Origin: Mitosporidium daphniae
Lineage: Eukaryota > Microsporidia
DNA: 64,000 nt
NCBI RefSeq assembly: GCF_000760515.2
Contig: NW_013546178.1
Location: 1-64,000 of the forward strand
Reading direction: 5' to 3'
Positions 20,562 to 30,763 of this stretch are shown here, piece by piece. Made by a program: the position numbers and the translations under genes. A model generated the notes under the pieces. It made no database searches, was not told where the DNA came from, and worked only from the letters and a program-made list of their open reading frames with translations. Position 1 is the first letter of the stretch, and every line of letters begins with the position of its first letter.

Positions 20562-21100
20562 TCAATCATGAACGGGAAGGGGATTCAATATGCCCCAGTA
20601 TGTTAGGAGGGATGCCATAATTGCATGGTGCACTTGAGAATCTTTAATATCAAAATGAACCATCTGATTGAAGAAATTGTAGAAACCACGCTCGGCTTTC
20701 GACTGTAAGGTTTCAGGGGTCGCCTTTGATGAACTGGATTTTCAGGCACCAGAAAGTATTTGAAATAAGGGTGTCTTCAAGCATTGAAATAGCATTAGCA
20801 CTTCAGGATGGGTTAGGGTAATAGATGGAGTTTCATTTCGCCCATAAGCTGATCGTATCTTCCATTGAAGGCACTGATGCCATGCATCCGGCGCAGCATG
20901 GGGGCCTTTTAACCTTAACCCTAGAGTTGACATCTTTGTAGCTCTCTGGGGCGCATATAAAAAGAAACCTTGAGGGCTGGTTTTTGTCTCACATTAAAAA
21001 AGGCCCGTTGGGATCGATGGCTAAATTCATGGCTGGGGTTCGATATGTTCTTCAATTGAAGGGTTAAAGGCTAACATTTAACGACATGGTATTTTAAATT
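20562..21100 (-). CDS. Unresolved multi-exon gene, last exon clear
   Basis: The minus strand of this 660-bp gap carries coding-like blocks in several frames. The best is a final exon of about 50 codons ending at 20562 (KAERGFYNFFNQMVHFDIKD, then MASLLTYWGILNP). Upstream blocks include ISMLEDTLISNTFWCLK and ISAFNGRYDQLMGEMK, and A/T palindromes near 21093-21110 would suit a start near 21090. I could not join the blocks with GT-AG introns of plausible length, so the model is incomplete or the sequence has an error. No family was recognised. Confidence 0.4.
20810..20923. repeat. Two telomere-like motifs
   Basis: GGGTTAGGGT at 20810-20819 and TTAACCCTAG at 20915-20923 lie in opposite orientations inside the unresolved minus-strand gene. 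A further ATTAGGGTTT lies at 21117-21126. The first contains CTAAC in a position that could serve as an intron branch site. Confidence 0.55.
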
Positions 21101-21165
21101 TTAAATTTGGGGTGGAATTAGGGTTTGGACGGATGCCAAAGTTAAATTGAATTTTTTATTAATAC

Positions 21166-21876
21166 ATGCGATCTTCGCTCCATCCCGTTAGACTGCTTTA
21201 TACATCGTTGTCCTCCTATTTGGACCGGTCTAGCATGGAATACATGCTTGGGCTACAGAAAATGGCACCGCCAATACCATATTTGCTTGTCATGTATCCA
21301 GATCTCGGCTATAGCGATCAAAGCATTTCTGATAGATATGATAAAGCAGACTTCAGTTTAGATCTTTCAGATCTACGCCGCAGGTATCTGATTTTGCAGC
21401 AAATGTTTCATCCAGATATCGTTTCTTCAAAAGATACCTTGTCAGAGCCGGGTGCTGGCTGCTCTTTGAAGAGTGTAGAAGGTTCGGAATCACCTTTGAA
21501 TACTTCTAAGACCTTGATACGTTTGAAAAACCAGTCTCATATTATTGGAGAGGCCTATTTCAACCTTAGAGATCCTGTAAAAAGGGCCGAGCATTGGCTT
21601 TGTATGCACCAGACCTATTCGAAACACGAGGGTTGCCAATCTTGCAGTTTGTCGTGCGAAAAAATGTCGTATATCCGCCCCGAGTTCCTGGAGGAATTAA
21701 TGGCGCTGCATGAGGACATCGATGAAGGGAAGCATGATGCATATTCTGATATTGTATCAAGAAAAAAAGAAATCATAGAGACCTTGCCAGGAATCGTAGA
21801 GGCGCGCAAATGGGAGCGCCTCGCAGCCATCCTTTCAAAATATCGATATTTGAATGCATTGAGCAGTAGAATGTAG
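21166..21876 (+). CDS. Mitochondrial Fe-S cluster co-chaperone HscB/Jac1
   Basis: 236 aa, intronless. A basic, Ser-rich start (RLLYTSLSSYLDRSS) suits mitochondrial import. A J domain with HPD at 82-84 follows. The C-terminal three-helix domain contains LRDPVKRAEHWL and the PEFLEELMALHEDIDE region that contacts the scaffold ISCU. HscB recruits the mitochondrial Hsp70 to the Fe-S scaffold. An insertion carrying Cys at C-x2-C-x3-C spacing (GCQSCSLSC) sits between the two domains. Animal HscB has a zinc-binding Cys cluster at the N-terminus; here the Cys are elsewhere. The J domain is also stretched by a Ser-rich loop. Confidence 0.9.
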   Translation: MRSSLHPVRLLYTSLSSYLDRSSMEYMLGLQKMAPPIPYLLVMYPDLGYSDQSISDRYDKADFSLDLSDLRRRYLILQQMFHPDIVSSKDTLSEPGAGCSLKSVEGSESPLNTSKTLIRLKNQSHIIGEAYFNLRDPVKRAEHWLCMHQTYSKHEGCQSCSLSCEKMSYIRPEFLEELMALHEDIDEGKHDAYSDIVSRKKEIIETLPGIVEARKWERLAAILSKYRYLNALSSRM

Positions 21877-21908
21877 CCTCGAGGCTATTGTTTCATGCTG
21901 TGTTGTAT

Positions 21909-21990
21909 GGCATTGTATTGGATTGCATTGGATTGCATTGGATTGCATTGTATTGGATTGCATTTCATTGTATTGGATTGTATTTTATTG
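21909..21990. repeat. Microsatellite-like GGATTGCATT tract
   Basis: About eight imperfect copies of the 10-mer GGATTGCATT / GGATTGTATT directly after HSCB. The 21877-22209 gap otherwise holds only A/T-rich sequence and no gene that I can see. Confidence 0.9.
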
Positions 21991-22209
21991 TACGTAATTA
22001 CCCGACTCTATTTAATAAACCGTATGTAACCCTATGCGCTTTGTTCTATTTATAGCGTTCAAGCCATACGCTCACAATTGGTTTTTCAATTTATAATTTT
22101 CGGAGTTTGCAATTTAGCTCCATATTTTGGCCATAAACGCTATTTAGCCATCATCAAACTCTTAGGGTATACTTCTAGGACTATCCGTAAGCTTGTGGCC
22201 TTTTAATTA

Positions 22210-24121
22210 ATGCATCAGAAACCCAATTTCGCATTAAATAGCTCAAATTTTATTGGTGGCATTGATAGCCCAGCCAATCAAGCGCATGATGCACGCATTC
22301 CCGAGGCTTTTCCATCTGAGGTACCAGCGACTTCCATTTATCAGCGAAATTTTCAACGCTTGGAGCCAACTAGCATTTTGACCAGCATCGTCAGAACATT
22401 GTAAGCATCACATTTATATTGGTGATAGGAAGCTGGTCTTTCCCCTTTATTTTCTGTTTAGTCCCAGATTTGGAAAATGGTCGTCGTTTGCAAGAAACCT
22501 TGTCATCTTAATGAGCGTTTTTCAGCACTGGATATTTTATGCAGTTCTTCCAAACGACCCGACATTTGCATGTTATGGCCCGTCTTTTGGGGCTGCCATT
22601 CGCTCGACGTTATGCATCGAATGCGGATTCTGGACAGCCTCGCTTTTGTTTTATCAGATGAAATATGGCACTATTGTAAGATGGCTAAGATCTGCATGCT
22701 CGCATATTCTGTCCTCTTACTTGATGTTTGACAATCTTTTGATGAGTTGCATTTCGGAACGGCTAAAAGTTTGGTGTCTCAGCCCTGGACAGCTTCGGGC
22801 TTCTTGGGAAAAAACATCGACAGACCCGATTGTCTTGTTCTGCCACAAATTTATTAATGGAATTACTTGTATCAAAGGAATCACTACATCGCGTGTCCAT
22901 GTTAAAGAGATCAAAATCATGAATCGAACCCTGTTGCTGTTTTACAGAACCAATGTGCGTTATGAGAAGAAAAACATCATCTTTTGGATTCCCGGAGGAG
23001 GCTTCCACGCATTGGGGCCGAGCGATTTCCTCGGTGTTGGTTCATACCTGTCAAAATGCGCGCCTGTACTTATATTTGATTATCCGAAATCACCAGAAAA
23101 CCCGTACCCGGAAGCGTTGCTTTGGATATACAATGCGATCCCTTTAATCCTTGATCATTTTACGCAGCATCAAGACAAAATTTTTTTCAAAGGCGAGGAA
23201 TTCTCCAGCAAACAAGAAATGCACCAGAAACCACACGGGGCAACAGAAGATGCTAACGCCTCCGTATCGTCCCCTTGGAGGGGCGTCATTGCTGGAGATT
23301 CGGCCGGCGGAAACTTGGCGACAATTTTGGCCACAAAGATGACACATGAGCCAATCCCAGGTCTACATGTCGCTGGTCTTGCCTTGATATATCCACTCCT
23401 CTCTTTTGAAATTAGCGGATGGCTTCCGCAGGAAGACCAGGAGATGAGGGCCAAAGTGGCCCCTCATCTTGTCGGCGAATTTGCTTCTGGGGGACCCTTC
23501 GGTTCCAGATTTGCAATCCCCTCCCGGCTCCTGAATTTGAATGACAAGATCATTCGGACAGACATCTTGTGTTACTTGGCTCAAAGCTATTTGAGCACAC
23601 CGAAGGAATCCATTATTGACACCAACAAGTTTATCGTTGGTAAGGATCCTTCTTTTGAAAAGGAAATCGATCCAAGCGATCCATCTTTGACACCGCTTAG
23701 ACTGCCATCGCACATGGTGCAGGCAATCCCGAGGGTATTTATCCAAGTAGGTGAGATGGATCCCTTTTTGGACGATTCGCTAATACTTTTCCACAAGGCG
23801 ATCGGCTCAGCGCCATTCACCACGAAAATAAGGACAGACTCCGATGTCACCTTCAACAGGATACAAGGACCATCCGAAAGGGTTTCCCTTTCGCTGGTGG
23901 AAGGAGTATCCCATGGCTATTTGCTGATGCAGCTGCTGTGGAGGGGATTTGAGCCATGCATGCAGGAAATTGAGACCGCAATAGCGGCGATGTTTGAGCA
24001 AGATTTGTGTGAAGAAACTCCCGCCAATATGCGCAATAGTGGACCCGAAATTTTGCCCAAAATCATGGTCCCGGCATACTCTAACTTGGAAAGCGAACTT
24101 TTACGCAAAGAGCCCAATTAA
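22210..24121 (+). CDS. Hormone-sensitive-lipase-like (GDXG) alpha/beta hydrolase
   Basis: Exons 22210-22400 and 22462-24121 (61-nt intron) give 616 aa. The catalytic half has the HSL-family oxyanion motif PGGGFH (about 241-246, in place of HGGG), nucleophile motif GDSAGGN with Ser344, an acid candidate in GEMDPFLDD, and GVSHGY with His548. The N-terminal 200 residues are helical and may correspond to the regulatory region of HSL-type lipases. Expected role: hydrolysis of acylglycerols or other carboxylic esters. The exon join yields FPRFGKWSSF in a continuous frame. Substrate unknown. Confidence 0.85.
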
Positions 24122-24329
24122 TTATCTTCAAATGGAACCCGATGTCATTGGCATGTACACACGGTGCGCAATTTGAATTTTCAATAAAAATTCGCTTTAA
24201 ATTTTAAGATATTCCTTGGTGTGTTGTTTACAAAATTTCGTTCTGAAATCACAAACAATTCAGCACAATCACATTGAACTACCAAACGGATGAGGCGTTT
24301 TGGTTTTCCTATAACCACCCCAGCTGATT

Positions 24330-25409
24330 ATGAACATCTCACCGAGGAGATCAGGGCGAGATATGCCGGTTGACCCTTGTGAAAGCGCCTTTACATCGTC
24401 GTCATCGTCGCTGTCATCCCCATCACTACCTGCATTATCCGCACTATCTTCGGCTTCATCAGCTTTATACGAGTTTCCTCTGTCATCCCAATCTTCGAAT
24501 CACTCTGGATCTAGGCTCAGCCCAAACTATTCCCGCTACATGCAGCAGCAGCGTGAATGGAAGGTCAGACATCCCCATGATGTTGCATCATCGTCGTCCT
24601 CGTCACTGTCGTCGTTGTCGTCAAATTTTTTCGTCTCAGATGAGCCTATTTATGAAAAAAGCTGGGCCAAAACACCCCATTCCACGTCAAGCCCGCAACT
24701 AGACGAAATGCAAAAATCACAGGATTTACTGAGCTTCTCAGAAGCCGGTCGAGGCTCTTGGAGTGCCGAGGTTCGTCCGCCTTTTAATACTTAGGAAGAT
24801 GCACTGCTCATTTCACTAGTTTCCAAATATGGTGCTCATAGATGGACACTGATTTCTCAGGGCTTTGAAGGGCGGCGACTGGGGAAGCAATGTAGGGAGC
24901 GCTGGCATAACCATTTGAATCCGCTAATCAGAAAAGAGCCATTTACCATGCTGGAAGACCTGGCAATCATAGCCATGTACGATGTCTTTGGATCTCGCTG
25001 GGCATTGATGAAGCGATTTCTTCACGGAAGAACAGATAATTCGATCAAAAACCATTGGCATAGTTCAATGGTCAAGAAGATGGCCTATTATCGAGAATCC
25101 CTTCTTTCCATCCTCTCTCTGATATATCTACGCCACAAGTCAGAACGGAACAGCCAGGTGTTGAACGCCTTGCTGAAATCGAACCACCTTAGGAAGCCAA
25201 TTATAGCTGCCAAGCTGCCTCCTGAGTGGGAGCTACTTCCGATGCAATTGAGCAGCCATCTAGCTTTGATCCAAGACGCGCTTAATGGGCGGTTGTTTGG
25301 CGATGATCAGCAACCCAGCTCCACGCACGCATCGCATGTCCCTTCTTCGATGGCTGATCTTTTGGACGCCGTAGAGGCGGTTGAAAACTATGCGCCAAAA
25401 AACTTTTAA
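24330..25409 (+). CDS. R2R3-type Myb DNA-binding protein
   Basis: Exons 24330-24770 and 24795-25409 (24-nt intron) give 351 aa. Two Myb repeats span about 142-240. Repeat one runs GSWSAEEDALL to GRRLGKQCRERWHNHL. Repeat two runs FTMLEDLAIIAMYDVFGSRW to GRTDNSIKNHWHSSM. The intron falls inside repeat one between two Glu codons and splicing restores it exactly. The N-terminal 140 residues are a poly-Ser, probably disordered region. The order of the conserved helices (KQCRERWHNHL, then DNSIKNHWHS) matches c-Myb/plant R2R3 proteins, which bind AAC-core sites. Targets are unknown. Confidence 0.9.
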
Positions 25410-25540
25410 TACCCGTTGGTTAATTGACAATTTTGACGTTATTGCAATTTTCGACACCTAAATGATAGCTAAACTCGGACAATTGGATAATTAAATTCTG
25501 GAAAATGTCTTTACAGTCCGCAATACCACTCGCCATGCAT

Positions 25541-26405
25541 TTATTGGATGTCCATGGATGTCTCGGCACCGGTGTATCGAGAAAAAAGAGCAGCAGTCTC
25601 TGCATCGTTCAAAATGCGGAAGGGCTGTTCGACCCCAACAATAGCAAGCGACACAAGTGGCATGGTTAGGGGGCTTTCTGCCGGCATTGAAGCGGCAAGC
25701 GCTCTAATCGCATGTAGCGCAAGGTCTTCCATTGTTTCCGTGGCAAGAATTTCCTGAAGATGGCTTTCCAGGTAAGTTCGGGCAGGCTGTGATCTCGCTC
25801 CAATCGCGACGGCATGATATGGATCGGCGTCACCAGCTGGCGTCAGCTCCCACAAAGACACGCCGGATCTCTGCGATAATTAAACCTGAAATGGGGTCCT
25901 TACATCGGCTCCAGCAATTAGGAGCCCCACGCCGTTCGGCCTGCCGCCGTAAAATTGTGTCGATTTTTGTGACTCTAAAAATAAAGCATCAAATGTCCCT
26001 ACTATCGGCCAAAAGTGAACACAACTTTGCCACCGAGATAGATCTATCGTACGCATCGCGCTCCTTGGTCGCCTCTGCACGTAGAAACGAGCTTTGATGA
26101 TTATGACTTGTATAGTGCGACTTACCATATGATTCGAGCGTCAGAATTGAGACCAGAAATGCCCATACCGCAATGCTCATCAATAGCATACATCTTTTTC
26201 TGGAACCCCGCGAGCGGGCCAGGAGAGCGCTACGACCATCAATATGGGAGGTTACCTTTAATGCAGCAAGAAGGACATAGCGCTTATTGGATAGGCCTAA
26301 AGAGATCGAGCCCTGTTTAACCGCCTCTCCAGCATACTCCACTTGCAAAAGGCGGCCTTGTGGTGACCACACGGTAACATCGGTATCGTATTGCCCTCTG
26401 TACAT
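25541..26405 (-). CDS. 20S proteasome subunit alpha type-1 (alpha6)
   Basis: Exons 26405-26256, 26199-26126, 26091-26003, 25974-25904 and 25870-25541 (introns 56, 34, 28 and 33 nt) give 237 aa. Seen: [21 protein letters not shown] (alpha-type N-terminal signature, alpha-1 version), [17 protein letters not shown], the [13 protein letters not shown] core and [14 protein letters not shown]. This order is diagnostic for PSMA1/Pre5-type. Alpha subunits form the outer gate rings and have no protease site. Length is a little short because the acidic C-terminal tail of animals is absent. All four introns restore conserved sequence. Confidence 0.95.
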
Positions 26406-26437
26406 GTTGACAAATTTGTAAATTTACACCTAAATGA

Positions 26438-26659
26438 TTAGGGCAGGGTCCCATAATTCAAATTTTTGCGGATCAATTTATAAACTGCCTTTTTTTTTGT
26501 CAAGTACTTACCTGGTGGGAAAGCTGGCGTGATCAAGAAGGCGCCGCTTTCATCTGTCATTATGTCCATTGCACAATCGGATTCATATGGCGGGTGTGAA
26601 CGTCTTATGGCGTCTCAACCATACAATTTTTGATTGCTGGCTGCGTTTGCAGTCTTCAT
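26438..26659 (-). CDS. Possible small orphan gene (66 aa)
   Basis: ATG at 26659 (33 bp upstream of the proteasome promoter region) with exon 26659-26625, a 21-nt GT-AG intron (26604-26624) and exon 26603-26438 gives 66 aa containing MDIMTDESGAFLITPAFPPG and a Lys-rich tail. A consensus-like donor (CAG|GTAAGT at 26511) inside exon 2 suggests that a second splice may replace the Lys-rich tail. AATTAATTAAT precedes the start. No homology recognised. Confidence 0.35.
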
Positions 26660-26729
26660 ATTAATTAATTTTCCGTAAGATAGCTGTTTAATGCGTCGCT
26701 AAAGTGTCCATCATAATTTAAGGGGCGTT

Positions 26730-26956
26730 ATGGCGACGCTGTTTGTGCTTTCCGAGGGCGTTTGTTCCGATCTGGCCGTATTGTTTAGGTGTCAGATTAA
26801 ACGGTCCGACTATATGCCTCTGGTGAGCGTTTGTCGGTTTGGAATCAGAGTGAATTAAATTGAAATTTGCAGGCAAATGAATTAGATGCTTATGTGAATA
26901 GTTTAAATCTATTTTTTGCAGCCATCAAGCTAGCTGAAGCCTCGATCGAAGCTTGA
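26730..26956 (+). CDS. Small orphan protein (58 aa)
   Basis: Exons 26730-26822 and 26873-26956 (50-nt intron ending TTTGCAG) give 58 aa. The sequence begins MATLFVLSEGVCSDLAVLF and ends in a helical stretch NLFFAAIKLAEASIEA. The protein is largely amphipathic helix. It fills the gap between two minus-strand genes and ends 32 bp from the stop of the next, fitting the local tail-to-tail pattern. It could be a small complex subunit; no family recognised. Confidence 0.5.
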
Positions 26957-26988
26957 ACGCTTCAAGTGGTCCATTCCTCATGACCCTG

Positions 26989-27760
26989 CTATCTGTAAGA
27001 TAAATAAGGCTTAGGGTCAAAGGAATCGATATTCAGACAGATATTTAAAATGGCTGCAGGCCATCGCGTAAAATAGGATATTACATGACATGCATTAGCC
27101 AACTGTACCATTAATTCATACATGCCGTGGTGCTGGTGCTTATCAATTACTTTGCATTTCCATGCTGAAAAATTTGGTTGCAAAACATCGCCACACAAAG
27201 TTTCCCATAAACCCGACATGTTATGGCAAAAATACCCCGATAAACAATCCAGTTTATAGACCTTTTTGCGCGGTGGTAACATTTTGCGGCACTTTTTAAT
27301 TTCGTCAATTTCTTGACTATCCTCAGCTTCTTGCATGTGGTCAACAATTTTGGGTTTCCATGCAATCCTATGCCTGATTCCACCTATGTTTAGCCGTTTG
27401 AGGCGGCCGAACGCCTCTCTAGTGGCGTCATTTCTATGACCATCTTCTTTTTCCTCTTCCTCACAATTTGAGGAAAAAGCTTCAAGAGATATGGGGAATA
27501 GAAATTTTCACACATTCATTGGGGTGGATATCTTTTGCAAACAAGCGGTTCAAGTCGACTACAGGGCCTGCTTTGCCGAAATTGAATCCCAAATAAGGGA
27601 TCGACGCAATCCATTCAATGGATTCAGGCGTGACTTACATGCCAGTTTTACAGTTACCGCTAAAATGGGGTCTTGGACAGATATTGAACTTTGGTCGGTG
27701 AAACTGGGTTGTCTTCGAGTGTAGACAAATTCCAAAAAACTGTGCACTATGTCTGCCCAT
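26989..27760 (-). CDS. Conserved-looking orphan protein (237 aa)
   Basis: Exons 27760-27658, 27633-27514 and 27479-26989 (introns 24 and 34 nt) give 237 aa with one frame closing exactly. The N-terminal part includes PRPHFSVTPESIEWI and FNFGKAGPVVDLNRLFAKDI. The middle is acidic (CEEEEKEDG) and is followed by a basic segment with RLKRLNIGGIRHRIAWKPK. The C-terminal third is rich in Cys, His and Trp (YKLDCLSGYFCHNMSGLW). The N-terminus begins MGRHSAQFFGICLHSK, short of a clear signal. Mitochondrial ribosome or assembly factor is possible, but nothing diagnostic is visible. Confidence 0.6.
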
Positions 27761-27807
27761 ACGAAATCACAATTGACACAATAAAAATAACCTCTGGATT
27801 GTACAGT

Positions 27808-29310
27808 TTATTGAGAGGGCTTGGTGGTATCTTTTGCTTCGGAATACTTGGTGGTATCTTTTGCTTCGGAAAGCTTGGCTTTCAAGGCGTCGATTTTAGC
27901 GCGAAGCTGGGATCTTTCCTCCTCTTTATCTTTGTTTGCAGATCGGCTTGCTTCCACAATTTTTTGCTTCATTTCGGTAATGCGCTCAATGGCCTTCTTG
28001 GCATCATCGGAGGAATGGACAGCCCCAATGGCATAGACCTCCAAATCAAGCGAGACCCAATGTGGAAGCGAAATGGAGGATGTTTTCGCCGTTTTTGTGG
28101 CCGCATGTGCGGTACTGCTTGTCGCACGCAAAGATGCTGGCTTGGGATTGGCTTTTTTTCCAACAAAATAAGACTCTTCTGTCTTTTCCAAAACAACAAA
28201 CTTCTTTTCATCGATGCCTTCCACGGGGCGTGGAGCAGGAGTGGAGCCAGACGGCATCTTTTTCTCTGCCTCCTTTGAGGGTGCTATAAATGCAGACAGA
28301 ACATTTTCCAGAGCCTCTAAGCTCTCAACTTCTTTCGGGATCTTGTCAACGGAAAGCGAATGGAGTTCGATTTCAAGATCGTTTATTTCGTTCTCGATTT
28401 CTCTTCTCACAAGAAGTGCCTGGTATTTTTCCTGGCGCTCGGAAGCCCATTCCTTATGGGCCTCCTTTGCCAAAGAAAAGGCTTCATATGCACTGGATCT
28501 TTCCTTGAACTTTTTGTCGATTTGGGAACGAATCTCCTCAAGATTTTTACGCATAGATTGAATGGCGTTGGTGGAGCTGCTATTCCGGGTTAGAAGTTGC
28601 GTGTATTTTTCGTTTTCTTCTTTGATGTGCGCCTTCAACGCTTTCAATTCAGGATCTAGCTTCTTCATTGAAGAGCGGATCGATTCAACTTGCGCATCAA
28701 TTTGATCTTTTCCAGCGACGAGCGAAGAGATTGCATCAAAAGAGCGTCGCGCTTTGTGCAGCTTGGAGATTTCTGCGACAAGTTTTTTTTCTTCAGAAAG
28801 AGACACGCCAGACTCGATGCTTCGATTGAGATCGGCTATCTTTTGATCGATGTCTTCGCGTCTTTTGCAGGGGAGTTTTTCGCGAGCAACATCCAACTCT
28901 GCACCGCGAGAGCGGGCGATTTCCAAGGCTTCATCCAAACGCTTGGAAAGCACATTGCGCTCTTCCATCAGCTGATCCTTCTGCTTTCTCATCTTCTGAA
29001 GAGCTGTAAAGATAGCTTCTCTTTCGGCTTTTCCTTCTTCACCGGATACGAGGAGCTTGATTTTTTCAGAAAGCTCCACAGATTTTGCCTTAAGGGAATC
29101 AATTTCCTTCGACAGTGTGTCCATTGTCTGCTCATAGACCTTCCGCTTGTTCTCATAAACAGAGTCCTTTGTGGGAACGCGAGCACTTCCAGCGCCATTG
29201 GATTGTCTTTGTCGTGTTGAAGAAGACGAGGGAGCTGAGGGATTTCCGGCTTTGCCAGCTGGGATGGCTGAGGTGATCGATGGAGGTGCTACAACTTTGC
29301 CTGAAGACAT
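27808..29310 (-). CDS. BFR1: BFR1-like coiled-coil mRNP protein
   Basis: 500 aa, intronless, start at the ATG at 29310. After a Ser/Gly/Ala-rich leader the chain is one long coiled coil. Family blocks: MDTLSKEIDSLKAKSVEL, the REDIDQKIADLNRSIESG repeat with LSEEKKLVAEISKLHKAR, and the RREIENEINDLEIELHSL region. Yeast Bfr1 associates with polysomes and Scp160 at the ER and is linked to nuclear segregation and secretion. Two near-identical short repeats (SEAKDTTK) close the protein and are visible as a DNA duplication at about 27825-27865. Confidence 0.88.
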   Translation of the reverse strand: MSSGKVVAPPSITSAIPAGKAGNPSAPSSSSTRQRQSNGAGSARVPTKDSVYENKRKVYEQTMDTLSKEIDSLKAKSVELSEKIKLLVSGEEGKAEREAIFTALQKMRKQKDQLMEERNVLSKRLDEALEIARSRGAELDVAREKLPCKRREDIDQKIADLNRSIESGVSLSEEKKLVAEISKLHKARRSFDAISSLVAGKDQIDAQVESIRSSMKKLDPELKALKAHIKEENEKYTQLLTRNSSSTNAIQSMRKNLEEIRSQIDKKFKERSSAYEAFSLAKEAHKEWASERQEKYQALLVRREIENEINDLEIELHSLSVDKIPKEVESLEALENVLSAFIAPSKEAEKKMPSGSTPAPRPVEGIDEKKFVVLEKTEESYFVGKKANPKPASLRATSSTAHAATKTAKTSSISLPHWVSLDLEVYAIGAVHSSDDAKKAIERITEMKQKIVEASRSANKDKEEERSQLRAKIDALKAKLSEAKDTTKYSEAKDTTKPSQ

Positions 29311-29563
29311 TAGATATCAGATGTGAAAAATGCAATGCAAAATGTAACAATTTTTAAAATTAAACTTTTTAAATTTAAGCATTTTGGAACAGAAGCCATC
29401 ATGCCAAATGTACAAATTACAATTTCTACGTTGGTGTACGCTCCCGTGCTAATGATTTTGCAGGTGTTAAATTTAATTATGACGACGACAATGACGACAA
29501 GGAAGATCCCGATCAAGGGATATCAACAAATTATGGAGACCGCTCAGGTAAAAATGGCGACCG
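29311..29563. other. Gap with possible tiny plus-strand gene
   Basis: A/T palindromes at 29352-29378 belong to the BFR1 promoter but also precede a plus-strand ATG at 29401. GTGCTAATGATTTTGCAG at about 29448-29465 looks like a branch site and acceptor. Neither of the two frames after it (one acidic, one Thr-rich) joins convincingly to an upstream exon, and both run into the RPB7 3' end. Not called as a gene. Confidence 0.3.
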
Positions 29564-30309
29564 CTAACCAATCCAACCAAGATAGTCCTCCTTGATGGTA
29601 CCAATGGCAAACTACAGCATGTCATCAACGATATTGTACTATTTCGGTGGCATCCAGCTTCAGGCCGACGATTTTGAGGCGGATCAGGTCTTCTGGTGAA
29701 ATTCGCTGGCTTTGGTCTTCCGAGATAAAACAAGCTGGAAGCGAATTGGCGTCAAACGATAAATCTGGCGGGATTAGCTATTGAAATGCTGAGACCGATC
29801 ATCAACTTACATGTGCAGAGACAAAGATTTGCAGCGGGCCTGTCTCTGCAAAAAATCCCATCTAAGCACAGTTAAATAGGGTCAAAAAGAGCCGCAATGT
29901 AGGAAATCACAAAGTGCACAGCAATGGGGTACCTTTGTCACGGAGGCAACAATGGCATCCACTACCTCACCCTTGAATGGTTTAAGTACAATCGCCCTGT
30001 AGGAAATATCAAAATCGGCATGTCCAAAGGTGGGTACCAACACGCCTCTGCTTATCGATGTGATGGACAGCACAGCAACGATGTATCCTAATGGTGAGGG
30101 GCTTGGAAGATGGTATGGATTGATGACACAGTTTGGATGCTAATGATACTCACCTAGCCTTCCGTGACACGTGCCCTCCACCTCGGTACGCAGGCGGCGC
30201 TGTACTTCTTCCATCAAACCAGGCCCAAAGAACTCGGGCGATATGCTTACCCGATGGGTAAGTTCCATCTGTTGCATTAGGCGATGGAGGGAAGAACCTG
30301 GAAGAACAT
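29564..30309 (-). CDS. RPB7: RNA polymerase II subunit RPB7
   Basis: Six exons: 30309-30298, 30268-30154, 30087-29933, 29861-29811, 29777-29640 and 29611-29564 (introns 29, 66, 71, 33 and 28 nt). The product is 172 aa, exactly the human POLR2G length. The 4-codon first exon MFFQ aligns with human MFYH. Seen: FFGPGLMEEV, TEVEGTCHGRLGYIVAV, YRAIVLKPFKGEVVDAI, GFFAETGPLQIFVSAH, LIRLKIVG and the end GTIKEDYLGW. RPB7 with RPB4 forms the Pol II stalk near the RNA exit. The N-terminal tip domain and OB-fold are both complete. Confidence 0.96.
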
Positions 30310-30383
30310 AAACTAATTTTTAAAAACTTTCGTTCAAAATATTTACATTTACAAATAATAGCTCCCAAGGGTTGCGCTTACTT

Positions 30384-30749
30384 ATGAAAATCCTGATCGG
30401 TACGTTTCTGCTTCAGCTCATCTTTGCCATTGTGATGTGTCCGCAAAAAAGCAGGGCCAATTCTGAATCTTCTTTTGGAATTCATAACGCGGACGATTCT
30501 GCCTCTGAGGATGAAAAGTTTTGGAATCTTGATCTGAATTCTGACGGCATCATTGATGCCATGGAAATGCTGACTATCATCTCTTGGAACCAACCACTTG
30601 AGTCCGATGCCAAAAAGATAAGTAAGATGGAGGACATTCTTAGACGAGCCGACCGTAACAAAGATAATGCCATCTCTTTCCTTGAATTCGAGGAAGCCCC
30701 TTCACAAGTGCGAGAAGAGATTCTCGCTTTCGGTCGAACTCTACATTGA
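30384..30749 (+). CDS. Secreted EF-hand calcium-binding protein
   Basis: 121 aa from the ATG at 30384. A clear signal peptide (MKILIGTFLLQLIFAIVMC) is followed by an acidic linker and two EF-hands. Loop one is D50-E61 (DLNSDGIIDAME) with all six ligand positions satisfied. Loop two is D90-E101 (DRNKDNAISFLE), with Asn instead of Gly at position six. There is no ER retention signal at the C-terminus (ends GRTLH), so secretion is likely. A lumenal calcium sensor or a secreted effector are both possible. Intronless. Confidence 0.75.
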   Translation: MKILIGTFLLQLIFAIVMCPQKSRANSESSFGIHNADDSASEDEKFWNLDLNSDGIIDAMEMLTIISWNQPLESDAKKISKMEDILRRADRNKDNAISFLEFEEAPSQVREEILAFGRTLH

Positions 30750-30763
30750 AATACAGCCAATAA

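Noticed and set aside
27491-28278. Plus-strand frames over the 237-aa orphan and BFR1
   Set aside because: The minus strand has two connected genes with conserved coiled-coil or closed frames; the plus frames are hydrophobic antisense translations.
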